DNA of 64,000 bases from Centroberyx gerrardi (GCF_048128805.1 NC_135999.1:13132690-13196689), one strand, 5' to 3'. Numbered from the stretch's first letter, positions 12,993 to 25,966 are shown. The notes: generated from the sequence alone by a model not told the origin. Numbers and translations are program-made.

Positions 12993-14372
12993 CTGCCAAG
13001 TTGAAAAATGATACTGATGAAAATCAATCTGTGACTCACTCACTACGCACTGAGGTGACAGTCACCCCCTGTTGTGCCGCACCTGTCTAACAGAGAATTT
13101 CATTATTAAGTGTTTTGATGCTGGACAAGTGAACTGGTCATGTTGTTCATACATGTCTCCCAATTATGCATTCTATGTCACAAGGAATTAGTAGTAGTGT
13201 GTGAAAGGTACATGCACAAAAACCAGTAATGAAGCTGTGACACCCGAGATGAAAAGATGCTCATTCACCCGTGGCAGCACTGTTAAATGAGACAGGACCA
13301 ATGTTCGTTAAGGTAGAATGAATACATTTAAACTAGACACAGAGTTATGGTGCTGTATCTAAATATTACCAACACAACAAAAGAGCTTGGCTAACTCATT
13401 ATAACACCTTTAAATATTACATCCTCAGATTAATTTGTAGATTAGTCTCCTTAGAATTCAGCAGCTCCTATTTTTTTTTTTTACTACACTATAAGCTTTT
13501 TGGAGTAGGACAGACTAAGTTTGTAATAACAACCAGTAAAGCACAAGATTGCAGATATCCCAAAAGGTCAAAAAATGACCTTTTCCACTGAATCAACACC
13601 TTATTATGAACCTAAACATATGGAGCTGTGCATGAGAGTTCATGATCAATGGTGTTTAATTATATGCAAATATAGAGATTAAAAAAATAAGTAAACTCTG
13701 ACCCTGTCAGTAATCATCACAACATAAACAACCACCATCATAAACAGAACAAACTATTATGTGTTCAAAATAGCATACATTTATAGTTCAAAGAAGACTT
13801 GTACTGAGTTTGTGTGTGTAGAGGCATTTGTTGAATGTGCTCTTTGGTTTGGGGCTGTTGCTTTCAATAACAAAGGAGTTCCAAGGCACTCTTTAAACTC
13901 AATTTTATTAATTAGATTTAATTAATTAGCTTTCCTGGATAGCTGATTCACAAGAACATATTAGAACCAACTCCAGTTCCGTTATACAATGCTGTGGCCG
14001 TATGTTTTTCTTTTCCTTGAAGACATTATCTTGATGCAACCAGACTCTCACGCTACTTCCTACAGCCTGTGAATTTAGATCACAAAGACGGATAACAGCT
14101 TGAAACGGCTGGCTAACTTAATGTCAGGCAGGTTAACTTGAAGTCAAAAGCTTTTGCGTTTACAAATGAGCTTTAATGAACAAATAAGCCTTTTCTTCAT
14201 TTTCAGTAGAGAAAGAAAGCATCACGCAAGCAGCCGGCCACATGCAGGATCGATATTAAAACAAGAGAGGAGTCTGCCGCGACCCACAGTCAAACGTTCC
14301 GGAAATCATCTGCAACTGATAACGGCGCAATGTTTTTGCAATATCATGAAAAGTGTTGTTCCAGTGACTTAC
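12993..14372 (-). other. abcg2 first intron
   Basis: It separates the noncoding exon from the first coding exon, as in mammalian ABCG2. It is AT-rich; no repeat family was recognised. Confidence 0.7.
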
Positions 14373-14425
14373 CCGGCTGTGAGAGTCGGACAGCGCGTGC
14401 AGCGGCGTGGTGGGAGCGAGTCTGC
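14373..14425 (-). other. abcg2: abcg2 noncoding exon 1 (5' boundary approximate)
   Basis: A strong minus-strand donor, GTAAGT, begins at 14372. The sequence upstream is GC-rich (GCGCG and CGGCG blocks). The start is placed about 30 bases from the TATA-like box at 14452-14459. Mammalian ABCG2 also has an untranslated first exon. Confidence 0.55.
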
Positions 14426-14451
14426 TGGAGCCACGCGCTCTGCAGCAGAGG

Positions 14452-14459
14452 ATTTATAG
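14452..14459 (-). promoter_or_regulatory. TATA-like box of abcg2
   Basis: CTATAAAT on the minus strand, about 85 bases upstream of the exon 1 donor. The main human ABCG2 promoter is described as TATA-less, so this would be a difference. Single-motif evidence only. Confidence 0.45.
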
Positions 14460-14758
14460 TCTTACAGGAGGAGAGAGAGGAGAGAGAGAGGGTAGACTGA
14501 GCAACATCAGGCCGTGACAGGTGCCTCACCATCTAGACACGCACTCAGGATGTCGATTAGAGCCTATCACAGAGAGCAGCATGTTGGGTGAACCTTTGTT
14601 TACAACTGTGTAAATGATGCATGGGACCATAGACAATGTTATCAGATGGAGCCAAATATGTTTTCAAAATGAAATGTGGGCAAGCAAGACCATAAAACCT
14701 ATCAATGCAAGTATTAATGCAATCCACTGATGGTAGCTCATTAAATACTTTTGTCTGA

Positions 14759-14760
<2 letters not shown>

Positions 14761-14802
<42 letters not shown>
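14761..14802. repeat. (TATC)n microsatellite
   Basis: Clean tetranucleotide run directly abutting the left end of a Tc1-like element. Confidence 0.95.
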
Positions 14803-15805
14803 GAATGCCTTGAGAAAGTATTCAACCCCCTTGACCTTTTCCACATTTCGTGGTGTTACAGCCTCAATTCAAAATGGATTGCATGAGGATTTTTTTGTCA
14901 CTAATCTACACACAATAACCATGATAATGTTAACGTGGATTTTTTTTATTTACAAATATTTACAAATTAATTAAGAATGAAAAGCTGATATATTTTGAGT
15001 CTATAATGAACAAATGTCCCTTTGCAGTGACACTCCAAACTGAGTTGAGGTGCTCCCAAATTCTTTTGAATGTCCTTGTCTCTACAACTTGATTGAAGTC
15101 CACCTGTGGCCAATTCAATTGATTGGACATATTTTAGAATGAAACACACCCATCACTATAAAAAGGTCTTTCAGATGACAGTGCATGTCAGAGCAGAAAC
15201 TTTAGCATGAAGTCCAAGTAATTATTCACATAATTCAGAAACAGACAGACAGTACTGTGAGGAGGCACAGAAGGGTATCAAACAATTTCTTAGGGGCGAC
15301 AATTTATGTTTCAACAGGACCAGACCCTGTGCTTACAGCCAAATCAGCACTGGAAAGTCCCTGAGAGGCCAATTGAAAATCTGTGGAATAACTTTAAGAT
15401 TGCTGTTAACAGACACTCCCCATCCAACTTGACCGAGCTTGAGCAAATCTGCAAGTTAGAATAGGAGAAAATCCCCAAATTCAGTTGTGGGAGACCCGAA
15501 GCTGCAATCGCTGCCAAAGGTGCTTCTACAAAGCATCAGAGGGTTGAATACTTATTTAAATTAGATATTTCTGTATTTCATTTTCAATACATTTGCAAAA
15601 CAGTTATTGAAAGTAAATGTTCAATAAATTTGCAAAAATGTTAAATTAAATTTTTAATTTCAAATGAAGTTTTCAATAAAGTTGTAAATTTCTCTTTGTC
15701 ATGGAATATTTTGTCTGGATTGCTGACAAAAAATTGAATCCATTTTGAATTTTCTGCAACACAACAAAATGCAGAAGAGGTTGAATACTTTCTAAAGGCA
15801 TTGTA
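14801..15805. mobile_element. Degraded Tc1-like DNA transposon
   Basis: About 1 kb with terminal inverted repeats: the left end TGCCTTGAGAAAGTATTCAA and the reverse of the right end agree closely, and both extend into a FCACATTT/TTGTTGTGTTRCAG-type inner repeat. A TA lies at each border. The middle keeps recognisable Tc1 transposase remnants in the plus direction, such as FQQD near 15310 and PIENLW near 15372. Stops and frameshifts show it is dead. It lies in the abcg2-ppm1k intergenic region. Confidence 0.85.
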
Positions 15806-18532
15806 GTTTAGAAAGTGTCTCACAAATACAACATTGTACTATCTATGATTAATTCAACCCTAACATCCACATCATGCCAGCCAGCTAAATAGGTAGTAAT
15901 TTTGCACTGGACAGAGCTATTGACTTGCCATTAGACCGATTGATCAATTGTTTGGTCAATATAGTTGACTTTTTAAGTGTTGTCATCAGTGAATAAATTC
16001 CTGGTTTGAAAAATTGACAGGAGTTTAAGATTTCCTTGATTTTCTCAGGGAATGCACAGGGGGCAAACCAAACTGTCCAACCAGGGAACATTTTGAAGCA
16101 ACCTAACCATTACTATGCCAAGTGCTTTACCAGGGTTACTACACCAAAACATTTCACACATTCTCGTACATATCAGCACACACACTTTAACAAATACAAC
16201 AGTCTTTTTGATACATGTTTTTTTAATTGGAGAACTGTATGTTACATGACTCACAAATAAAGAGTGTCACAAGCCATTGCAGTACTAAGAGTCTGGCTGA
16301 AACAGTCACATTTAGGTCCTAGGAATAGGTCCGTAGCTACAGATGAAGTCGGTTGCAGTGCAGCTGCACAATATACAATAAAAAAAACTGAACATATTAT
16401 ACTAACTTTAACAGATGAGAAGGTTTGTGAGGAGCATGTGTAGAATGTAAAGACAAAACCCTTATTATGGATCAAGGTTTCATTCTACATGTGAATGAGG
16501 AAAAAAACAGTATTTACATAGCATTTATAAATGGTGTTTGAGGGAAACTGATGGTTACACATCTGCAAGAGTCTCTCACATATACAACAGGTATAGTTCA
16601 CACTTTAACAGCACTGACAAATATGAAGTGTTGCATTTCTTCAGCTTCAACAAGCACTAAACAAAAGATCATACCAACAGTGAACAGAAACTACTGTGCA
16701 GTCGATTTGACTGTTGAAGCCTTCCGTACATTATAAATGCGCCCCAACTTTAGATCAACCAAGACAGGAATAGCTTCATTGCGTCCATTTCCCGCAGGAC
16801 TTGATTGTATTTTGTAGTCATGGAGGGCATTTAAGCAAACATTCACGTGTCAAATATGGCTCTTAGCTGAGCAATTCTTTTCTTTAGTGTTGCATTAAAT
16901 GTGCTTTCCTCTTTGAGTGAAATACAAGTGATGGAAAGAGGGAAATGTTGATTGTTTCTGACTCTGAATTACATGCACCATGAAGTTACGTGTTTGATTC
17001 TCACAGGAGGTTAGCTTTACAAAACACGAGTACAGTGTACAGATTTGGTAAGTATTCTGATATGTGAGATATACTTAAGCCATTGTAATTCAGTAAATGT
17101 AACACAGAGAACTGTCAGTTTTCCTGATATTATTAAATGTACATAAATATAATTATTTACAAAACAGATAAAGGACATTTCTGTACCCAAAGCACTTTTT
17201 AGTACACTAGCAAAACCTGTGTTAAATCAGCACAGATATAAACCCTGCTGCAAGTCTGAACAATGTTCTAATTTTATATTGCAAGGAACAATGTGATTAA
17301 CTGTGTCTATAAATGTCAGATTGATCAACTGGAATGCCATGTTGAAACAGCATTAGCTAGCTCCATTCACACAACCCACTACTTCACCAGATCACAGACA
17401 TCAGGTTTCTGTACATTTCTCCCCAACCTTCAAGCTTGTGCAATTGGGTATCAATGCAATCAGTGGTGCTTTCGTACAATTTATCAATACAAAAGGCCAA
17501 GAACAGTAGAACCTTGTTTAAGTGAACCACTTAGTAATGGAGATCAATCAGTAGAATGAGACATTTGGAACAATAAAAACTATTGAAAGTCCACAATCCA
17601 GGCCCACAACATTTTTAAAAGCTTAAACATGCATCTATTGTTAATTTTCTATACAGATTGATGGTGTAGCTTAAATGATTTGATCCACAGGAAAAAAAAA
17701 GGAAACTCCAGCAATACCATACAATCACTTATAAGAATATATTTTCTCATAGACACTTCTCTTGTTCACTATGTTTGTATTCCGGTTGTTTCGTTTGAAG
17801 TCCTGACTGACAAGGTTCTTATATGTAAAACAAAGTGGATTTATCAGTGTATTAGAGCCAGATAAGTGCAACAATTTTGTATTTCCCTATTAGAGGGGGT
17901 GCAAATAAATACCAATGAAATGACAAATCTGTGCATTTCAATGAGCTATATTTCCACACTCTCCCCTATGTATGTAGTCCTAGCCTTAACACTGAGAAAT
18001 GCTCCAAACTAAAAGTCTGCAGACTTAAAAACAATTGGTAAAAACCAGATGCACTATGTTGTGGCGAAAATGCACCTTGACATGAGTTCAAATTACCTTG
18101 AAAATAAAAAAGTGCAATTTGGGGGAAGTATAAACACATTCTTGATGACATACAAGTCACAAACAGCTAATGTAGAGCAGGCTACTATTTGTTCAGTTAC
18201 AGCTTGCATGTCATCATGAATACCTGTCTGCCATTCAGAAATGTCTACGTTATAAAGCACCTATGAGGTCATTGGCTTCCTAGTAAAATAAAACCTTATA
18301 TGAAAAGGACGTGTTTAATTTAGTGCACATAATGAATCCACTGCCTCTCATTTCACCGAGGCTAATAAATACCATGCTACTTTAAATAACATGTTGTATC
18401 CCTAAGGCATTATTTGTCACCTGGTCAAACTGCACTCTTCATAATGTATCCAGATGGGCACCATTGTTCAAAGACTGTATTGCACATTAATTAGGTCCAC
18501 AGACCGCACCTTTCCATCTCACACTCTGTCGA
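15806..18532 (-). other. ppm1k 3' UTR and/or intergenic DNA
   Basis: AT-rich, no gene seen. A minus-strand ATTAAA (18314-18319) is a possible early poly(A) signal, but no strong canonical site fixes the end of ppm1k. Confidence 0.5.
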
Positions 18533-21500
18533 CTACGCCCAGCGGCCACTGGACACAAAATTTCGGCTGAAGGAGAAGGTAGTGTCCGAACTCTTCTGCT
18601 TTCCCCAAGCACCAAAGGGCACCACAATAATTGTGCTGTTGTCTTCGGAGCCGTACTGGAGAGCCTGAGAGAGAAGAGAAACGTAACGTATAGTAGCGTC
18701 TGAAGAGCAGTAATCTGGGACAACCTTTGATAGGATTGTATTGATGTCAATTCCGATTATTTTAGAGACGGCACGTGTTTCATCAGTGGTGTGTGCAACT
18801 TGCAATTAAAACGTAAGTATAAAACAATGATGAATGTAGTTTTGATTAATTTTGTGATTAAATGTGTATTCATTCAGAATTCTGAGGAGTTTGACAAATA
18901 TTCCAGCAATCATTTAAAGCTGTCATAGTGCTACTTTGACAGCTGCTTGTGAACGGACAACTTGCAATGGTGGTTTATTTTTTAGCCATTAAAAAACACA
19001 ACAACAAAAACATTGAGAAAAATGAAATACAGCTGCCGTTTCATTGGTAAGAAAAGGGCAACTAAGCCAAAATCTGTTTTCAAATTTAATGTCCTGCGAG
19101 ACTGCATTGTGAACAAATGGTCACACTTTAGAACCTTGTTGTGATAATGTCAAAACTGCAGGTCATCATCTTTTTGCACCTGGCCCATTTCCAATCTGCT
19201 GTTACCAATTGCATATGCAGCTTGGCTTTAAAGAAGTCAAATAAGTGCTAAAAAATAAAGAGAGAAACCTCTGATGCCCTGTAAAGCCTGATAGAAGCCC
19301 CCTACCTGGTCAGATATCCTCTGGGCGGCCTCTTTGGGGTCATGGCACTGGTTGATGACATCACAGATCTCCTGGCTGTTCATGATGAAGTTAATGCCAT
19401 CTGTGGTCAGCGCCAGGAACGCGTCGTGCACATGGTGCAACTGAGGAGAGGGCAAGGAATATTTAGCATAATTTCCAATATTTTGAAATACATCGTCATG
19501 CATTTATTGTTATGCCTAATCAATTCATCTGATTGATGTGAAAATTAATTTTTTACTCCAAATGGCACTGAAGCATTACTCATTTTAAAGGGGAATTATG
19601 AGAGACTAGTGCAGTGCCCGTTCGCCCCGCTGCTGCACAGAGCGCTGTTCGCTTGTTTATTCAAAGTTTATTAATATTGAACGTGTCGCGTGTCCAAATT
19701 GCACCAAATCTGACACTGCACGTCCTTGGGTCCCCAGCAATACACCCGCCAAGTGTGAAGTAGATCGGAAGAACGGTTCTCAAGATATGCGAAGGACACA
19801 CATACAGAGATTCCTTGCTTTATAGAACTAGTGCAGTGCCCGTTCAAAACGTGCCTGTCCGGAACGGGCCGATTAAGGATTGCTGCTTGCAGCTTTCTCG
19901 AGAACCGCGCGTGCCCGTACCGCTTGAGCCCCGCTGCTGCACAGAGCGCTGTCCGCTTGTTTATTCAAAGTTTAGTAATATTGAACGTGTCGCGTCACGT
20001 GTCCCCAGCAATACACCCGCCAAGTGTGAAGTAGATCGGACGAACGGTTCTCGAGATAAGCGACCGACACACACACTCACTCACTCACTCACTCACAGAC
20101 AGAGATTCCTCGCTTTATAGTTAGATGATTACATTAGATGAAACTTTGTTGATTCTCATAGGGAAAGTGGGTCGTTGCAACAGCAGAGAACAGGTTATCG
20201 AAAAAGGAATAAGACAAAAAGACAGTACTGAAGATAATAAACTACCAAACATATTGAAAAAAATACAGCAAATGAATAAATAATGTGCAAGTATGCATTG
20301 CAAGCTATTCACATTATTCACATTACGAGTCCAAAAATATGTCCTGGCTCATAGATACAAAGACGAAGGCGGGGACGTTTGTTAAACACCTTTGTTGTTA
20401 TGAGTCTGTGTTGTCATTATGCTACTGATCAATATAGCACTGTCTCTAAAATCAGCAAAATGCCTAGGCTCACATGTCCCTACGATACACTTCTAGTTTA
20501 GGAGCTTAATTTGTCACGGCACCATCTCTTCAATGCTATAAGCTGGCACAAAGTAATAAAGTGTTATAATTCCTGCTAAGCTGACCCTAAAACACCCAGA
20601 GGACAAGATTTAAAATATTTTTCCAGAGTTGTGACAGGATCTGGTTTCAGACACCTACCGATGTCCTCTTGGTCTCGGGCTCGGCGATTACTCCCATGTT
20701 CTTGAGGTCAAAGTCTCCGATGCTGCGTGTCATGGCCAACCTGCCGTTGACGTGCGGCTGCCCCAGGCTATTCCAGGTCACAAAACCTCCACTCTTCTTT
20801 ATCCTTGTGGAGAGTGCATAGGAGAGAGGGAGGTACACAAGAAATTACTTCAGCAGGGAGAAACGGCGTAATGTTTCTAATGATAGTGAGAGAAATTATG
20901 ACCTATATCTTATCGCAAGCTATATGCAATATGATACTCAAATCATAAAATGGAGTATTGGAAGTATTAGATCCTGAACTATATATAATTCAACTTTTAA
21001 ATGTGTTTTGAAGCTGTATATGATTTGTTTTTTTATACTGTTTGCAAACTATGGGGCACCGCCTGTTACCTTCTGAATTTCGTGCAAAAAAAACACCTTG
21101 TTTGATACAAAAACAGAAGGGAAGGAGTGCTGCTTAGGGTCCTTAGTGTAGAATGGACAGGTGCTCTTTAGATGTAGGGAATAGCTGAGTCAGAATAAGA
21201 CAATGCATGGGAAGTCTTTGTAAATATACTATAAGATCCAGTCAGAAACAATAATTCCCAGCAAAAAAGTTGTTCAGGGCACTCTGTCTCATTGCAAAAA
21301 TTTAAATGCCTTTATTAATGTGTTGCAGCCTGGTCTGGCCTTCATCAGGGAACAAAGCACCACACAGGACAATGGCATACACAGTATATGGGAGGCACTA
21401 TTGGGTGGAGTCAGATCACATGATCACTGGGTGATAAAAATACAACACCTAAGAACCTGCCGCCAGATGGAACCATACTAGATAAAGGTCAGGAAACCTA

Positions 21501-24500
21501 GACTCAAACAATCAATCAGCAGTTGTACACCTATCAAGTATCATATTTATATATAGAAATACAGGGACTGGTAAGACAGGTGCACTTTTACATAAAATAT
21601 TGCCTAGTGCAGCTTTAAGTAGAGGTTTTTATCTTTTCACCCATTTGCTTCATTTGGAAAAAACTCCCTCACTAGCAAAATTGTTATGTTACATGTTTCT
21701 CGATGTTACTCAGATCTGTATGTACATTCAAAATGGTTTTTCATTCAGACTTCCTCAGAGACCATGTCCCTTTAATACATGTTTATGGATTTTAGAGTAT
21801 AGGATGTACTCAGAAAAGCGTGGTGGCAGCTCTAACTGGAAACTACAAACTTTGAATTTTCTACATTTGTTTCCAGGCTTTTCATGTCCGCATAAACCCT
21901 GGTCTGTTTAATGTCTCTACCCCTTTATGATTTTCTTCCCTTTGTCATAATTTAAACACTTAACACTAATGCCAACGTGCGTGTACCTCTCTTTCTCGTC
22001 CTTCCTCTCAGGAGTGTGGTCAACAGTGAGTTTAAGGGCCTTGCCCTTGCGGCCCAGCATGGCGCGGCTGTCGCCCACACTGGCCACCACCAGCTCAATG
22101 CCGTCCCTCAGCAGTGCCACTGTGGCCGTGGATCCTGCATTCATCCCAGGTGCTACAGAGACATTTAAGAGAACATGAGACATGGCATGTGCCACAAAAG
22201 GAGCACACAGAAAGTCACAGATCACATTGGTCACACCAACACATGGGTTTCTCTCACTCTCTGTCTCACATACACACATTCAAACATATGCATAAACATA
22301 TGGGTGGGAAGTCATACATAGGGAACTTAGCTAGAGGGTACATAATAAACAATAGAGGAGACAGTCACACATGCAGGTCGAACTGTTTCAGCACAGAGTT
22401 GAGGTCCAGAGCAAATTTTAAGCAGCGTGCAGTCTTAGACTGGTCCCAATTATTATGAATGTTAATTACTGACAATAGCACATATCAGTGTCCAGTGTTG
22501 GGCTTGTTACTCAAAAAGTAACGCAGTAATCATTTCAAAAGCAATACTGCTTTACCTATTACTCCCTGAGAACAGTAATTTGTAAACATTTTTATTATAT
22601 TACTTTTCCTTTACACCTCCAAAATTGGCGATTGCATGCTCTTATCTGGTGTGAAGTATTTGGATGATTTGGCTTCAATCTGATATTTAGAGGAACTGAT
22701 AAGAAAACTAAATACTTACTTTTTGATTGGTAGCTAAATATTATTGCAGACATTGAAATGGTCATTTGTACAGTACTTGTTACCGCAGGGGAAAAGTAAC
22801 ATGTTGTAACCTTGAACTCAGTAACGCGTTACCACCCAACACTACCAGTGTCTGGCAAAGGATATTTCAGCAGCTGAAATATAACTTTACTACACATATC
22901 TACACTGAACTTGATCCTTAAAAGTTCACAAATTGGTTAAAACAGTATTACACATCCAGAAAGTGGATGTATTTGCTGACATTTGTGAGCTTGCATTGTG
23001 CTTTTCCCTCTCCAAAGAGATAAATAAGAGCTCTTTCTGGAGAATTTAAGGAACTTGTTTCCTTTTTTTTTCATATTAAACATAATGCATCTCATTGACT
23101 GGATCTGTCACTGATATAACACACATCTTATACATTTCAAAGTGAAGCACTGTCTCACAAGAAGCTTAGCATACACTTGGTGAGAGAGAAAAAGAAAAGT
23201 TAGAGAGAGAGGAGTGAGAGAAAGATAGGGAACCTTCCAGTAGTCCAGGATATAGGACCCGCTGGACTCTCCTTCAATATCTAGCCCCTCGCCTTCCACA
23301 ATGGTGCCAAGGGCCTCCAGCTCTTAGCTGGGTCAGCAGCTGCCGTAGATAACATGCACACACACACACAGGCATATTGGGACATTTCACAGAGCGTGGC
23401 CGATGTATGACCACATAATGGTATACTAGCTAGGTATACAAGGTATACTAGCTTCTAGATCAACAGATACCTTAATCAGACAAGATGTCTGCTGAGAACT
23501 AAATTGAATAATGTCTATATGATGAGGGCAAACCTTATAGACCTCACAACTGGGAGAATGTTTAATTTGTTTGAGGGATGCTCAGCTCATGCCTAACCTC
23601 CATTTCAATGCCAGTGTTAAATACCATACTACCGTATGTATGTGTACAGTATGAGAGAATGTTAATGTTTAGCTACATTCTGGAAGCAATAAAGCACTAT
23701 TGTCTGCTCTATTTCTGGTTAGTTTATTGATCATCAATAATTAAGCAACTCTAATAGCACTCTAACCAAAGTTTTAGGGCGACATATCTGTTAGGACAAC
23801 CAAGGCTTCAAACGCCAAGTAGGATAAGTAGGTTACGTTTTGGAGAAAAAACAAACAAAAAAACAAAACAAAAAACAGTGTCATTAAATGTATATGTACA
23901 GTATATTTACCTACATGTGACATGAAAGAACCTACCATTTGGAGAGAAGTGTAAGTGCCTTGCAAGAGCTTTGTCTACTTCGAGGAAGGCTTTTGTTAAA
24001 ACTAATTCCAGATTGTCCTCCTCTGCCAAAAGGTTCCTGAAATAACAACCAAAGAAAGAACACACTGATCAGAATATCAATTACAAAGGTATGACCTTCA
24101 TTTGTTATCATCCACCATTTTTCATGGCAGCAACAAATGGTATTAAGCCAGTTGCACTACAGTAGTAGTTATCCTGTAGATTCCTTTCATTTCCCTTACT
24201 TGATGTATTTCTCCATGTATTTGTCACAAAAGTCAGCTGCTTCTGGCCCGCCGTGACCATCAAACACGGCAAAGTAGAGGATGTTGTCCATCATCTGGGA
24301 GACCTGGAAGCGGTCCTCGTTCTCCCTACGCTGACCAATGAGCGAAGCACAGCCCACCTTGGACAGACTGACCTTGGGAATGGGCTTGCCATAACGGATG
24401 CTGGGTGGCAACAGGATGGGCTCATCAATACGGTTGTCCCAGATGCCAAATGAATCCCAGGTGGTGGGATGGCCACTGCTATCTGGGTCAAACCGCGTGT

Positions 24501-24669
24501 TGCTGGGTCGTAGTCCTGAAGGGCAGTGAAGCTGCCTCCGGAAGATAGTGAATTGGAGGTGGCTGTCCTGTTGGAGTGGGAGTGGTACCAAGGCCATCTG
24601 TAAAAGCCCAATGCGACCCATGTGAGGCCCACTGCACCTTGCCAGGCGCACGAGACAGGCTGCTGACAT
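18533..24669 (-). CDS. ppm1k: Protein phosphatase, Mg2+/Mn2+-dependent 1K (PP2Cm), complete, 382 aa
   Basis: Six coding exons: 24669-24200, 24036-23936, 22152-21987, 20803-20659, 19440-19306, 18664-18533 (1149 bases, one frame; human is 372 aa). PPM1K is the mitochondrial matrix phosphatase that activates branched-chain 2-oxo-acid dehydrogenase by dephosphorylating its E1-alpha subunit, so it controls valine, leucine and isoleucine breakdown. The Arg-rich N-terminus ([14 protein letters not shown]) fits a matrix-targeting peptide. PP2C motifs follow in order: RRENEDRF (114-121), VFDGHGG (135-141, metal-binding Asp137/Gly138), [34 protein letters not shown] (Asp308) and EDNST (Asp347). Asp137, Asp308 and Asp347 line up with the human metal ligands. 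The C-terminus SSGRWA matches human. The ATG at 24669 was chosen because it matches the human MSxA start; the codon before it is GTG. Confidence 0.96.
18665..19305 (-). other. ppm1k last intron
   Basis: Donor GTAGGG at 19305 and acceptor CTCTCAG at 18665. Nothing recognised inside. Confidence 0.85.
19605..20120. repeat. Tandem pair of a dispersed repeat in a ppm1k intron
   Basis: Copy 1 (19605-19826) and copy 2 (19827-20120) both begin ACTAGTGCAGTGCCCGTTC and end near ACAGAGATTCC(T/C)(T/C)GCTTTATAG, sharing several long blocks such as CCCAGCAATACACCCGCCAA. Copy 1 lacks the GC-rich block after the start; copy 2 lacks part of the middle and has an added CACT run. The family is not identified; a SINE or LINE tail is possible. 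Confidence 0.85.
20121..20658 (-). other. Remainder of ppm1k intron
   Basis: AT-rich; nothing recognised. Confidence 0.8.
20804..21986 (-). other. ppm1k intron with a hammerhead-like repeat fragment
   Basis: A minus-strand CTGATGAAGGCC...GGCTGCAACA segment at 21322-21348 resembles the 3' part of Penelope-like elements; see findings. The rest is AT-rich with no gene. Confidence 0.5.
22493..22845. mobile_element. Non-autonomous hAT-like MITE
   Basis: 353 bases with terminal inverted repeats CAGTGTTGGGC / CCCAACACT(AC). The flanks share CAGTGTC (22486-22492 and 22846-22852), an 8-base duplication with one mismatch. Inner ends carry the AAGTAACGCAGTAA / GTAACGCGTTACC inverted motif. No coding capacity. 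It lies in the ppm1k intron between exons 24036-23936 and 22152-21987. Confidence 0.85.
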
Positions 24670-24728
24670 CACCCTGACAGCAGAGCACTGGACAGGATGC
24701 AGAGGGAGACTGACCTGCTGTCCAAACG
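24670..24728 (-). other. ppm1k: ppm1k 5' UTR part of the first coding exon
   Basis: The exon begins at 24728 after the acceptor TTCTTTAG. Fifty-nine untranslated bases precede the ATG. Confidence 0.75.
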
Positions 24729-25966
24729 CTAAAGAAAAGTAGGTCAGTTAGACTGGCAGCAGGATTTTAATAAACATAACAAAAATTCTTTCTTCATGGG
24801 CCACATAACCAGAATGGCTGAAATGGTGTAACTGTTGTCACTAATCCAGTGTTTGCTTGGTTAAAGGTCTCTTCAAGTCAGCAATCATTAAGCAAATGTG
24901 TTAGTTTCCTGTTATCTCAAAGCCTGCAGAAATAGGTTGGGATGATGCAAACACTCACAGCCACATTTAATTAACTTGATTCAGCATTCAAGTATCCAAG
25001 TTAAGAGAGGACCTGAGGGGCCAATAAGTTCACTTGGCTAATGTTTAGACTTGTTTGAAGAATCCAGTTTAACCCCAAGTGACCTCTGTTTTAAACAGAA
25101 AGCTGACTGCATTCCTTTCTTTTTTCGTCATTGTTTATTATTTGTTTAAACCACATCGATGGTGAGGACGGATAATATAATGACTAACGACACAAAAGGA
25201 AATGCATGTTAGACGTTTGTAGCTCAAAGACGTGATTTAGGTCGTCTGGGGCAACGGGAATGCACTTGGGGGAATGACAAATTTGAAATGAATTTAAAAA
25301 AGACTATCACAGCAAAACACTTACGCGCAAACAAGGTGTACCAAATATGAGATGCAGGAATGTCATTCTTTACTATAACGTTAATACTTTTACTTTCATC
25401 GTTTTATCTTGATTAAGTAGTGTACATCTAACCAAACTCACAATTGTAAAAACATCAACACAAAATAGCCAGCTAGTGTTAACTACATTATTCGCACCCA
25501 CGATATGAACCTTCTAGGTTTGTGTGTCCAGCAGGATTGCAGCTAAATTACGTTTATAATGTAAATTAACTCTAGCTGCAAATCTCAAATACAAGTAAAC
25601 CACCTAACATTATACGCATGATGCAACTTTGACAGCCATAGCAGTCTGTGCTAGCTAACAGTAACAGTTATGCTAACAACCTAGTTGCATCATAGAACTG
25701 TCCCATTTGGCTTCAATACACAAAGGATGTACCCGTGTTTCATTTACAATATTTCCATTGCTCTAAACAACATATAATGCAATTATGAATGAAAACAACA
25801 ATCAAGCCGTTGTGCCAAGTTTCGTCAGTGTTAACGTAGCTACACTGCAACGTTAGCCATCGTTAGCCGACTTGCTATGTATTTAGCATTAGCAGTGCGC
25901 AGTTTGTGTACCATTACCGAGACCATTTCCCTGTGTTTTCCGTGTTGTATTCATTAAAAATCTTAC
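24729..25966 (-). other. ppm1k first intron
   Basis: Separates the noncoding exon from the first coding exon. No repeat recognised. Confidence 0.65.
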
